Below, one piece after another: positions 25,001 through 33,096 of a stretch of DNA of 64,000 nucleotides. The notes below the pieces were generated by a model, which worked only from the letters and a program-made list of their open reading frames with translations, was not told the DNA's origin and ran no database searches. Location of the stretch: contig CAJTRM010000006.1 in the NCBI GenBank assembly GCA_910578865.1, forward strand, positions 62,001-126,000, read 5' to 3'. A program made the translations under genes and the position numbers. How positions within the stretch are numbered: position 1 is the stretch's first letter; every line of letters starts with the position of its first letter. Origin of the DNA: an uncultured Dorea sp. (GTDB taxonomy: Bacteria > Bacillota_A > Clostridia > Lachnospirales > Lachnospiraceae).

Positions 25001-26407
25001 TTATCCCTGTACCGCTCTTTCAAGAGCCTCAGCCATATGGTCAATCGCTTCCATTGTGGTCATCTCGGTCACACATACGAGTGCACATTCCGAAAGCTCC
25101 GGGTAATCATTTTTAAGAGCAACGCCTGAGAAAATCTTTTCTTCCAGCAATGACTGCCTGATATCTGCCTCCGATTTGCCGGTGTCCTTATAATCCAGGA
25201 CAAATTCTTTAAAGAAGGTCCCCGTAAACCTCACCTTTACACCAGGGATTTTTGAAAATCTCATAGCTGCGTACTGACTCTTCGTCATGATCGTATCGCC
25301 GATCTCCTCCATTCCTTTCGGCCCCATAAGCGAAAGGTAAACCGCCACCGGCGCCGTCCACAGGTTATTCTGTGTCCCTGTGAATTCCCTGCCCTTTTCA
25401 CGCATGGCATAATGGGTACGCTCCATGAGTACAACGGTATATCCGACTTCTCCCGGAACAATCGTCTCTACAACACCGTCTACCAGCTCTTTGAATTCCA
25501 TCATGTACTTCATATCATCTTTACATGCGATATAACCTGCCTGAGCGCCTCCGCACTGAAGATGCAGGCCGAGTCCGTGAAGGTCTCCCACACAGATCGT
25601 TGCTCCGTAATTGCCGGGCGCTTCCATTACACCCAATGTAATGGGATCTGCATATACGATAAATTCTGCCCCTGCTTCCCTGGCCAGCTTTCCGATTTCT
25701 TCGCCCTGACTCTCGATGACTCCAAGATAATTAGGATTTTCAATCAGGACCGCTGCTACCGTGTCATCAAGCTTTGCTTTTAAATCTGCAAGGTCCATCT
25801 CTCCAGTCTCTGTGTCGTACGCCACTTCTTCGATAACAAGTGTTTCCTCCTCGATGGCTGATTTAACATAATTTTTTGCAATCGTAAGATTCTGAGGCGT
25901 CATCGTCTTTGGAATAAGAACTTTTTTCCGCCCGGTAATACGGTTGGACATACAGAAGGCTGTAGATACCGCCTGCCCGCCGCAGTGGCAGGGAACGGTG
26001 AGAAAGTCCATTTCCAGCAGTTCTGCCATCATGCTCTGGTACTCGAAGAAAATCTGATATTTTCCGTGGTCCGCCCATGTCTCTGCTCCGTAGCAGGTCA
26101 GAAGTTCTCCTCTTCCTGCGATCTCATCGCACACTGCCGGTACATAATGCTGGGCACAGCCTGCTCCCATAAAATTGTCATATACATTACAGTTTTCATT
26201 TTTAGCCAGGATCTTATCAATATGGCGTTTGATCCCCAGCTCGTCTCTGATTGGTTCCGGAAGGTTCAGCATCCCTTTCACACGGAGTTCCTCCGGAATC
26301 TCCTCGTACAGATCCATAACATCTGATGCGCCTACTTCCTTAAGCATCTCTTCCTGTATCTCCGGAACGGAATTCGGAATATACGGAAAAATCGTTTTAT
26401 TGTTCAT
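25001..26407 (-). CDS. GcvPA-like PLP-fold subunit (glycine dehydrogenase subunit 1 family)
   Basis: 468 residues. The N-terminus FPYIPNSVPEIQEEMLKEVGASDVMDLYEEIP is typical GcvPA, as is FMGAGCAQHYVPA. The core departs from classical GcvPA: VPCHCGGQAVSTAF replaces the usual DGATAxAEA region, GDLHGLGLHLQCGGAQAGY replaces the GEGQSLGxPLxFGGP segment, and FTGTQNNLWTAPVAVYLSLMGPKG replaces the SNICTNQAL block. It is therefore a divergent subfamily. Its start overlaps the MFS stop by 4 bases (ATGA). It should pair with the GcvPB-like protein to form the holoenzyme. Confidence 0.83.
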   Translation of the reverse strand: MNNKTIFPYIPNSVPEIQEEMLKEVGASDVMDLYEEIPEELRVKGMLNLPEPIRDELGIKRHIDKILAKNENCNVYDNFMGAGCAQHYVPAVCDEIAGRGELLTCYGAETWADHGKYQIFFEYQSMMAELLEMDFLTVPCHCGGQAVSTAFCMSNRITGRKKVLIPKTMTPQNLTIAKNYVKSAIEEETLVIEEVAYDTETGEMDLADLKAKLDDTVAAVLIENPNYLGVIESQGEEIGKLAREAGAEFIVYADPITLGVMEAPGNYGATICVGDLHGLGLHLQCGGAQAGYIACKDDMKYMMEFKELVDGVVETIVPGEVGYTVVLMERTHYAMREKGREFTGTQNNLWTAPVAVYLSLMGPKGMEEIGDTIMTKSQYAAMRFSKIPGVKVRFTGTFFKEFVLDYKDTGKSEADIRQSLLEEKIFSGVALKNDYPELSECALVCVTEMTTMEAIDHMAEALERAVQG

Positions 26408-27636
26408 ATCTGCTTCCTCCTATTATTACGTTTCTCTAATGTTTTTGGATTTGTTTCTGTCAGACAAACTGACAGTATCGCCGCTGCTCCAAACACAATT
26501 GCCGCAGAAAGTACAATCGTTTTCAGATCCGGACATACATTTCCTGCGATTGCCGGAACTACCGCTCCTCCGACTGCCTCTCCAACTCCGGTAACGAATC
26601 CGCCCGCTGTTGCCTTCAGGGAATCAGGCACTGATTCGTAAGGCACGATTGAAAAATACAGCGGCAATGTGGAAATCGGAAGGCCTGCAATCAATGCATA
26701 GACAACAATTACTGCATTTCCGTGAGGCATAAACGCCATGGCAACGGGTGCAAGGATCGATACTCCGAACACTGCTGCCAGCACCGGCTTTCTCCCCACA
26801 TTGTCTGAGATCTTCGGCACAATGAACGCATAAATGATCGCAAGCACACCCATGGAACTGGTAACAAAGCCCATTCCGTTAATATCAAGTCCTGCATATT
26901 CCACCCAGTAAAGCGGTGCATAATTCATGATAATCCAGTAGCCGCCAATCCCCATGATGGCGATCAATGCCGCCAGAACCACATTCTTCTGCCTCAGGAC
27001 TTCCCTTAACTGCCCCTTTCGCTCTCCTCCCTGAAGCTCTGATTTTCCGGTGTCACGTACAATCCGTATCATGGCCAGACCGACCAAAAGCACCAGTACA
27101 CATACCACAACTGTAGATGTTCTCCATCCGAGCCATGTACATAGCTGCGTCATCAGAATCGGTCCGCACAGCGTAACAATGAACTCACAAGTAGAGTTGA
27201 CATATCCGGTGTTTTTTCCATAGGACTCTTTTGTTGAAGCTCGTTCCATAATGTTGTAAATCAAGACCAGAATCGGCCCTAATACGACGCCGAATGCCGC
27301 ACGGAAAAATACCAGCATCCCAAAGGACTGTGCGGTAAAGGACAATCCGGCAAATGCACCTGCCAGTATCGTCAGCGGAACAATCCACCATTTCTTATGC
27401 CCGGTCCTGTCAGAAATATATCCGATGACCGCCGATGAGATGGCAAATGCAAATGTAGTAGCCCCGCTTATGTAACTAACCTGTGCATTGGTCATGGGAA
27501 TGGATTCCATGATTGCCGGCATCATAAAATTAACCGCCAAACGATTCAGATGCAGAAACCCCCATGTCAGCGAGAAAAGAATTACAATTCTTTTCTCATA
27601 GCCCCTGTCGTATTTTCCTTCAGTCATACTTCCCAT
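26404..27636 (-). CDS. MFS transporter
   Basis: 410 residues with twelve hydrophobic segments. MFS motif A appears as GYISDRTGHKKWW after the second helix, and a second copy-like motif (PKISDNVGRKPVLAA) follows the midpoint. LTWGFLHLNRLAVNFMMPAI at the start resembles organic-anion and metabolite MFS carriers. It is the first gene behind the MerR-type promoter and is translationally coupled to the GcvPA-like gene, so it likely imports the pathway substrate or exports its product. ATG codons at 27636 and 27627 are both possible. Confidence 0.87.
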   Translation of the reverse strand: MGSMTEGKYDRGYEKRIVILFSLTWGFLHLNRLAVNFMMPAIMESIPMTNAQVSYISGATTFAFAISSAVIGYISDRTGHKKWWIVPLTILAGAFAGLSFTAQSFGMLVFFRAAFGVVLGPILVLIYNIMERASTKESYGKNTGYVNSTCEFIVTLCGPILMTQLCTWLGWRTSTVVVCVLVLLVGLAMIRIVRDTGKSELQGGERKGQLREVLRQKNVVLAALIAIMGIGGYWIIMNYAPLYWVEYAGLDINGMGFVTSSMGVLAIIYAFIVPKISDNVGRKPVLAAVFGVSILAPVAMAFMPHGNAVIVVYALIAGLPISTLPLYFSIVPYESVPDSLKATAGGFVTGVGEAVGGAVVPAIAGNVCPDLKTIVLSAAIVFGAAAILSVCLTETNPKTLEKRNNRRKQI

Positions 27637-27679
27637 CCTCTTCTTATCCTCCTCTTTTCTTCATTAAAGTTTTGCGCGC

Positions 27680-27699
27680 ATTGTCTTTCTATTGACAAT
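27680..27699. repeat. Inverted repeat at the start of the MFS-gcvPAB transcript
   Basis: ATTGTC (27680-27685) and GACAAT (27694-27699) form a 6-bp dyad directly downstream of the -10 region on the minus strand. It could be a second protein site or a 5' mRNA hairpin. Confidence 0.35.
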
Positions 27700-27729
27700 C
27701 TTAAACCCTAAACTTAAGTGGACAGTCAA
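27698..27729 (-). promoter_or_regulatory. MerR-type promoter of the MFS-gcvPA-gcvPB-kinase-symporter operon
   Basis: On the minus strand, -35 TTGACT (27724-27729) is 19-20 bp from TTAAGA/TAAGAT (27698-27704), longer than the 17 bp preferred by sigma-A. The spacer holds the palindrome ACTTAAGT (27712-27719). A long spacer with a central dyad is the hallmark of promoters that MerR proteins untwist, and a MerR gene lies directly upstream. Confidence 0.6.
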
Positions 27730-27774
27730 GCATTTTTCTGAATTTTTCTGTGATTTGCCCGGAAAATGCAGAAA

Positions 27775-27828
27775 AAAATAACATATCCGGCGACATGTCT
27801 TAATTCATGTCGCCGGATATGTTATTTT
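27775..27828 (-). terminator. Strong intrinsic terminator of the MerR gene
   Basis: A perfect 23-bp stem (27775-27797 with 27806-27828; core CATATCCGGCGACATG) and an 8-base loop are followed on the minus strand by TTTTTTTCTG. It overlaps the MerR stop codon at 27822-27824. Confidence 0.88.
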
Positions 27829-28697
27829 GTCCGTTTTTCCACCGGGAAGTGTATCTTTGTCATGTACTGTTCTTCGCTGAAGGTGTTGCTGATATCCATC
27901 AGATAGTATTCGTGGGGCGGCCCTATGATTGTATAACCGTTTGCCTCGATCCATTCCTCCAGATACCGGTACACTTTCTCCATGTTCTGATAAGAGCCGA
28001 TGCTCACTGTACTTGCCGCGAGCATTCCCCCGAACCGCCTCATCTCTTTGCACCAGAAGCCGTCCGGCTTAATTACGGGAAGACACAGCTCCAGATCCCC
28101 TCTCTCCGAATGAAACTGGGATTTGTAGCCATCGTGGAATATCCCGATGTAAGAGCCGACGGGATACAGGTTATAGCTGCTCCTTATCTTCTGAAGCTCC
28201 AGGCATCTGTCTGAAAATAAGCTCTTTGCATTAACATTGCTGGGGTATCTGGTGTAAAGTACCCACATTTCCTTGATCGGCGCTACATCCACCGGATAAT
28301 ACTGCTCTACCGGCGGAGTGCTGTCTGCGTCCATATAGGTCTTTCCTCTTATCATTTTCCTGTACGCGTTTTGTGCAGATAAAAGCTTGCGCTCCAATAC
28401 GTCAATCTCCTGCTCAAGCCCCTGTATTTTTGCATACAGTCTCTCTTCCAGATGCTTCTGGCTCTTCCTCTCGATAATATCCTTAATTTCCTCCAGCGAC
28501 AGATCAAGCGCCTTCAGATCTCTGATCATCTGTGCTTTCTCCAGCTGCTTTACAGAATAATACCGGTAACCGTTCTCTTCATTCCTGATCTCCGGAACCA
28601 GGATCCGCTCTCTGTCATAATAACGCAATGCCGTTATACTGATTCCTGTCAACTTTGACAGTTCTCCGATGGTGAACCTTCTTTGTCTTTCAGCCAT
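27822..28697 (-). CDS. MerR-family regulator with GyrI-like effector domain
   Basis: 291 residues. The N-terminal winged helix RFTIGELSKLTGISITALRYYDRERIL with ENGYRYYSVKQLEKAQMIRDL is followed by a long coiled coil (about residues 80-125). The C-terminal effector domain is of the GyrI/BmrR-like type (VGSYIGIFHDGYKSQ, RYLEEWIEANGYTIIGPPHEYYL). It likely binds a small hydrophobic or cationic ligand and activates the operon to its left through the 19-20 bp spaced promoter. ATG at 28697 has GGTGATTGAC before it; an ATG ten codons earlier is less likely. Confidence 0.88.
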   Translation of the reverse strand: MAERQRRFTIGELSKLTGISITALRYYDRERILVPEIRNEENGYRYYSVKQLEKAQMIRDLKALDLSLEEIKDIIERKSQKHLEERLYAKIQGLEQEIDVLERKLLSAQNAYRKMIRGKTYMDADSTPPVEQYYPVDVAPIKEMWVLYTRYPSNVNAKSLFSDRCLELQKIRSSYNLYPVGSYIGIFHDGYKSQFHSERGDLELCLPVIKPDGFWCKEMRRFGGMLAASTVSIGSYQNMEKVYRYLEEWIEANGYTIIGPPHEYYLMDISNTFSEEQYMTKIHFPVEKRTK

Positions 28698-28736
28698 GTC
28701 AATCACCTTTCCATCATGCCAATTCACTCTTCACTC

Positions 28737-29963
28737 TCAGTCACTTTTCAGTTGTTCAAACATTTCTTTCACAGCCGGGGCGTTCTTTGTCAGCTTCTTG
28801 ATGCTTAAATCGTCCGCCTTGTTGTTGGCAAGCCGGAGGTTATTCTCCGAAGAAAGAAGCGCATCCTTCGTCTTCTGAAGATGTATGATAGTCTTATCAA
28901 TCTCATCAATGGCTGTTTTAAACCGCTCACTCGCCAGCCGGTAGTTTCTTGCAAACCCTTCTTTAAAGCTGTTCATATTTTCTTCAAAATGCAGAATATC
29001 TATCTGCTGGTTTTTTACTGCCTGAAGTTCCTGCCGGTACTTCACGGAATTCAGCGCCGCATTCCTGAGCAGCGTGATCATAGGAATAAAGAACTGCGGA
29101 CGAATCACATACATTTTTTCATACTTATAAGAGACATCCACGATCCCATTATTATAAAGTTCGTTGTCGATTTCCAGAAGCGACACCAACACCGCATATT
29201 CACAGCCTTTTTCTCTGCGGTCTTTGTCAAGCTCCTTGAAAAAATCTTCATTTTTATGCTTTGTGGCAGTCTGGTCCATCTCATTTTTCATCTCGAACAT
29301 AATAGAGATAAACTCTGTCCCGTCAGATGCTGCTTCTCTGAAAATAAAATCGCCTTTGCTTCCGGTTCTGGAATCATTATCCTTCTCAAAATATGCCGTC
29401 GGAAATGCGGTCATACGGATAGAATTAAACTGATTCATACAATGCTGCTCCAGACTCTCACCCACCATCTTCGTGGACTGCCTGGCTTTGAAATCCTTGT
29501 AATACTCAATCTGCTCATCTTTAAGTCTGAGCTTGTCCTCATACTGTTCCTTCAGGGATTTCTCATTCAGTTCACGCCGGGTCTCTTCATTGGATATCCG
29601 GCTTTTCAGCTCGGTGATCTCCGTCTGTTTCTCGGACAGTTCCTTTTCTTTTTCCTGCACCGCGCGCGTGACAGCCAGTTCTCTCTCCGTCTCACTCCCG
29701 GAAATCTTCATTTTTAATTGTTCAATTTCTTTATCTTTTTCAGCAAGCTTATAATCTTTGGCGGATATGGCCTCGCCAAACTCTTTTTCCTGCTTCATGC
29801 GTGCAAGCTTCAGATCACTTTCCTTTTTCTCGGCAAACTCCTGAGCGCGGCGTTCCAACTCCCTGTGAAACTCCTCGTCCCGGATCTGCCGTGCAATCTG
29901 TGCATATTCTGTTTCATCTACCTGAAAAAGCTTGCCGCAGTTAGGGCATTTTATTTCCTGCAT
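28737..29963 (-). CDS. DUF2130 domain protein (zinc-finger, coiled coil, PD-(D/E)XK-like core)
   Basis: 408 residues in three parts: an N-terminal IKCPNCGKLFQVDE half zinc-ribbon, a highly charged coiled coil (about residues 25-150), and the DUF2130 core. The core contains KGDFIFREA followed by ISIMFEMKNE, the D...E-x-K arrangement of PD-(D/E)XK nucleases, with further helices to the C-terminus. The cellular role is not established. GGAGGCTCTCT precedes the ATG at 29963. It lies between a HAD gene (gap 41 bases) and the MerR gene (gap 39) on one strand, so the three may share a transcript. Confidence 0.82.
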   Translation of the reverse strand: MQEIKCPNCGKLFQVDETEYAQIARQIRDEEFHRELERRAQEFAEKKESDLKLARMKQEKEFGEAISAKDYKLAEKDKEIEQLKMKISGSETERELAVTRAVQEKEKELSEKQTEITELKSRISNEETRRELNEKSLKEQYEDKLRLKDEQIEYYKDFKARQSTKMVGESLEQHCMNQFNSIRMTAFPTAYFEKDNDSRTGSKGDFIFREAASDGTEFISIMFEMKNEMDQTATKHKNEDFFKELDKDRREKGCEYAVLVSLLEIDNELYNNGIVDVSYKYEKMYVIRPQFFIPMITLLRNAALNSVKYRQELQAVKNQQIDILHFEENMNSFKEGFARNYRLASERFKTAIDEIDKTIIHLQKTKDALLSSENNLRLANNKADDLSIKKLTKNAPAVKEMFEQLKSD

Positions 29964-30004
29964 AGAGAGCCTCCTTCTTCCTCCAGATTGAGTCCAAATC
30001 ATTA

Positions 30005-30664
30005 TTAAACCAGCAGCTCCAATACCTCTGTTAATTTATTTACCACCCTGCACTCCGGACATCTGCTTGTTCCGCTTCTGTCTATCAATATCGGCGTTAT
30101 GCCTGCTGTAAGCGCACCTTTTACATCAGAAGCAATGGAGTCTCCTATGTGTATCACTTCTTCTGCATTGCATCCGCATACTTTTAAGGCATACTCAAAC
30201 AATTCTTTATGCGGTTTATATGCCCGCGCCAGCTCCCCGGAAATAATCCCTGCTGCTTTCAGACAATTATGTTTCAAACATTCCTGTACATAGCAGACAC
30301 CATTGTTTGTTATTACATAAATTGGCAGAGGACATTTCTCAAAAAATTCTTCTACATCTTCAAAAATCGGCGCATACATCCAGAACCTTTGAAATAGTTT
30401 GTGCAGCTCCGAAAAATCATCAACCAGCCCTGCTTCCTCTTTAAATGTCCCTAACAAATGGTCAACAATTTCATCTTCTGTTAAAAATGTGTCTCCAAAG
30501 CTTTTTTCTTCCATCATCTTTAACTGATTCCACCAACTTGCCGTTATTTCTTCAGGATTTTTGAAATTACTGTTTTTCCATATCCTAAGAACAATCTTCT
30601 CTAAATCGTCTCCCTTTTCCTGAATAATTGTACCTGTGTAATCTATAAAAATTGATTTTATCAT
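30005..30664 (-). CDS. HAD-superfamily hydrolase with DxT nucleophile motif
   Basis: About 219 residues. HAD motif I reads FIDYTGTII, so the second Asp of the usual DxD is Thr. Motif II is the VITNN segment, motif III the Lys in YKPHKELFEYAL, and motif IV HIGDSIASDVKGALTAGI. The cap is a C1-type helical insert (about residues 20-90). The missing Asp normally serves as acid/base, so activity may be reduced or altered. It ends CPECRVVNKLTEVLELL. ATG at 30664 has GGAGGTATCAAT before it. Confidence 0.8.
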   Translation of the reverse strand: MIKSIFIDYTGTIIQEKGDDLEKIVLRIWKNSNFKNPEEITASWWNQLKMMEEKSFGDTFLTEDEIVDHLLGTFKEEAGLVDDFSELHKLFQRFWMYAPIFEDVEEFFEKCPLPIYVITNNGVCYVQECLKHNCLKAAGIISGELARAYKPHKELFEYALKVCGCNAEEVIHIGDSIASDVKGALTAGITPILIDRSGTSRCPECRVVNKLTEVLELLV

Positions 30665-30854
30665 ATTGATACCTCCAAGATTTTTTCTTATCCTAACATT
30701 TTTATTTCCATTCTTCAATAGGCATATTTTCAAAAGTAAACAGATTGGAAATATTGCAGGATTATGATAAGATTATCCATAGAAAGCGTCTGTAAAACAG
30801 ACAGAGCACAGAACCTTTACCTGTAAATTCAAGCATTATACCAGGAGGTGTTTT

Positions 30855-31268
30855 ATGTGGTTTATATTTGCCCTGCTGTCAGCTATTTTTGCAGCGCTCA
30901 CATCCATACTGGCAAAAATAGGGATTGAGGACGTAAACTCCAATCTGGCGACAGCAATCCGGACAGTGGTGGTTGTCCTCATGGCCTGGGGGATGGTATT
31001 TCTGACAAACGCCCAAATTGGGATTTCCGGCATCGGGAAAAAAAGCTGGCTGTTCCTGATCTTATCCGGTGTGGCTACGGGAGTCTCCTGGCTGTGCTAT
31101 TATAAGGCTCTTCAAATGGGCAAAGCGTCAAAAGTTGTGCCGATTGATAAATTAAGCGTCGTCATTACGCTTATACTTGCATTTATCTTCCTGCATGAGA
31201 AGTTTACACTAAAGTCCCTTGCAGGCTGCGTCCTGATTGGCGCAGGCACATTGCTCATGGTTTTGTAA
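30855..31268 (+). CDS. Single-domain EamA (BAT-type) transporter
   Basis: 137 residues and five hydrophobic helices: one EamA repeat instead of the usual two. WFIFALLSAIFAALTSILAKIGIEDVNSNLATAIRT is the canonical N-terminus, and VVPIDKLSVVITLILAFIFLHEKFT is the second signature. Such short versions are thought to work as dimers. CAGGAGGTGTTTT precedes the ATG. It is complete as it stands, not a truncated long form. Confidence 0.85.
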   Translation: MWFIFALLSAIFAALTSILAKIGIEDVNSNLATAIRTVVVVLMAWGMVFLTNAQIGISGIGKKSWLFLILSGVATGVSWLCYYKALQMGKASKVVPIDKLSVVITLILAFIFLHEKFTLKSLAGCVLIGAGTLLMVL

Positions 31269-31358
31269 AAATGAGTTTTGTAATTATCTGCATCCCAAAT
31301 GCAAAAGAAAATTCCATAGATTCCGATTTTATGGATAAGTTAGGAGTGAAAAAGACAA

Positions 31359-32150
31359 ATGATTAGATATTACGAAGACTATTGCAATATGAAAACTTGT
31401 AATTGGGAAATGGAACATAAAATAAGTGAAGTGAGATTTAGAGGAACGAAAACAAAAGAAATGCCTATGTGGATGATAATCAATTACATTAAATCCACTT
31501 GTGACAATTATACTAAACTTGTATACATACTAAATATAATAGATATCTTTTCAAATGAAGAATCAGATATAGTTGATATAGGCATATCAACTGAATCTGT
31601 ACCTGTTGATAAAAACGGAAAGGATTTTGAAAATAAACTCATTGGCTATGTAGTGGACTCAAAAACAGATAAAAATAAAGAAAAGTATTGTCTGATGAGT
31701 CGTATTCCTGAAGAAGGAAAAAAAGATTTTTGGCATTACTTTAGTAGTTGTGAAAGACCAATATGTTTTGCACTAACCAAAAATAATGAGGTTATACTTT
31801 TATACAATCCAAGAGGTAACGAAGGAATAAAAGTATGTGATATTTCTTATCATTCACCAATTGACATCGGATTGAGTGGTATCGGTGAGTGCGTTGAGCA
31901 TCTGGTTAATGCCGGCGCTCAAGTTAGAAATGATAGTAGGCTTCAGGCTGAACATGAAGCAAGAATGTTGACACAAGCATTGGATACTATAGACAAGGCT
32001 ATTGATGTACAAAAAAAGTTGGAAAATACTAATTTGCCCGGATGTCAAAAGGAGTACCTGCGATGTATGTATAACGGAATTATGGCAAAACAGGAAAAAT
32101 TAAATAAAACGATAGGAATATGTGGCCCTGGAATGAATACGAAGGTATAG
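31359..32150 (+). CDS. Hypothetical protein, AT-rich orphan
   Basis: 263 residues, no family recognised. There is no signal peptide or membrane segment. The N-terminus is basic and Met/Tyr-rich, the middle has a beta-rich stretch (LIGYVVDSKTDKNKEKYCLMSRIPE, FALTKNNEVILLYNP), and the C-terminus is helical (EARMLTQALDTIDKAIDVQKKLE, about residues 205-230) with a final CGPGMN. Codon use is A/T-rich and unlike the flanking genes, which suggests acquisition. ATG at 31359 follows a weak GTTAGGAGTG site. It may be a toxin, phage or defence-associated gene, but nothing visible proves any of these. Confidence 0.6.
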   Translation: MIRYYEDYCNMKTCNWEMEHKISEVRFRGTKTKEMPMWMIINYIKSTCDNYTKLVYILNIIDIFSNEESDIVDIGISTESVPVDKNGKDFENKLIGYVVDSKTDKNKEKYCLMSRIPEEGKKDFWHYFSSCERPICFALTKNNEVILLYNPRGNEGIKVCDISYHSPIDIGLSGIGECVEHLVNAGAQVRNDSRLQAEHEARMLTQALDTIDKAIDVQKKLENTNLPGCQKEYLRCMYNGIMAKQEKLNKTIGICGPGMNTKV

Positions 32151-32205
32151 AATAAACCAGGCTTATTAAAATAAGCAAAAAATCTGAAAAGATACAAACT
32201 CTGTA

Positions 32206-32236
32206 TTGACTCTCCCGCAGCGTAACGGTTTACGAT
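32206..32236 (+). promoter_or_regulatory. MerR-type autoregulated promoter of the TipAS regulator
   Basis: TTGACT (32206-32211) and TACGAT (32231-32236) are separated by 19 bp. The spacer CTCCCGCAGCGTAACGGTT resembles the dyad in promoters of Mta/TipA-type regulators that activate their own gene on drug binding. Confidence 0.6.
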
Positions 32237-32256
32237 TAAATCGAAAGGAGGAAATA

Positions 32257-33096
32257 ATGAAAACCGTAAAAGATGTGTCACAGATAACCGGAGTAAGCAT
32301 AAGAACATTAAGATATTATGACGAAATCGGTTTGCTAAAACCAACGGAACTAACAGAAGCCGGTTATCGGCTCTATGACAACAAAGCGTTGGAAAAGCTG
32401 CAGGAAATTATGTTCTTTAGAGAATTAGAAATCCCATTGATGGACATTAAAAAAATCATGGATGACTCTAATTATGATAAAGAACAGGCTTTATTAGCTC
32501 AAAAATCTTTGTTAGAGCAGAAACGAAATCGGCTAAATGGGATTATCGGGTTAATAGCAGATGTAATGAAAGGAGTCAATACTATGAGTTTTAGTGCATT
32601 TAACAACGAGGAAATACAGAAAATGGTAAACCATACTTTAGAATGTATGTCAGAGGAAAGCCTTGACATTCAGATAAAAAAATACGGGAGTATGGAAAAG
32701 TACAAAGACTATTTGATGTCCGGCTTTGCTGACGAACAAGCTACCGCAGACTTATTGAAATGGTATGGAAGTAAAGAAAAGGCAATAGAAGCAGTCATGC
32801 AGGCGACGGGGAATACCGAAGAACTAAAGCAGGCGCAAGAGGAAAATGCCAAAATCTACAAACAGTTTATGACCGCAAAAGAAACTGATGATATGGATAT
32901 GGCACATTCCGCTGTTGAACTGCTTGCAGAGAATTATAAAGCAATGTTTGCGCTTGATAATGCAAGAAATATTCTGCTTGATTTGGCAAAAGAATATTTG
33001 CAGAGTGAAAAACTTGCAGAAGCAACCGATCACCAATTTGGAAAAGGCTGTTCTGAATATGTTGCACATGCTATCCAACATTATTATGGCGTATAA
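32257..33096 (+). CDS. MerR-family regulator with TipAS drug-binding domain
   Basis: 279 residues. The N-terminal MerR helix-turn-helix VKDVSQITGVSIRTLRYYDEIGLLKP is followed by EAGYRLYDNKALEKLQEI, a linker helix and a C-terminal TipAS domain (about residues 140-279) ending FGKGCSEYVAHAIQHYYG. TipAS domains trap thiopeptide-like antibiotics or peptides. AAAGGAGGAAATA precedes the ATG at 32257. The upstream 19-bp-spaced promoter supports autoactivation. No efflux or resistance gene follows, so its regulon is elsewhere or it acts as a sink. Confidence 0.88.
   Translation: MKTVKDVSQITGVSIRTLRYYDEIGLLKPTELTEAGYRLYDNKALEKLQEIMFFRELEIPLMDIKKIMDDSNYDKEQALLAQKSLLEQKRNRLNGIIGLIADVMKGVNTMSFSAFNNEEIQKMVNHTLECMSEESLDIQIKKYGSMEKYKDYLMSGFADEQATADLLKWYGSKEKAIEAVMQATGNTEELKQAQEENAKIYKQFMTAKETDDMDMAHSAVELLAENYKAMFALDNARNILLDLAKEYLQSEKLAEATDHQFGKGCSEYVAHAIQHYYGV

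Noticed and set aside
27640..27774. Glycine riboswitch in front of the GcvPA/B operon.
   Set aside because: The region is too short and shows only a MerR-type promoter and a small dyad; no tandem aptamer-like sequence is visible.
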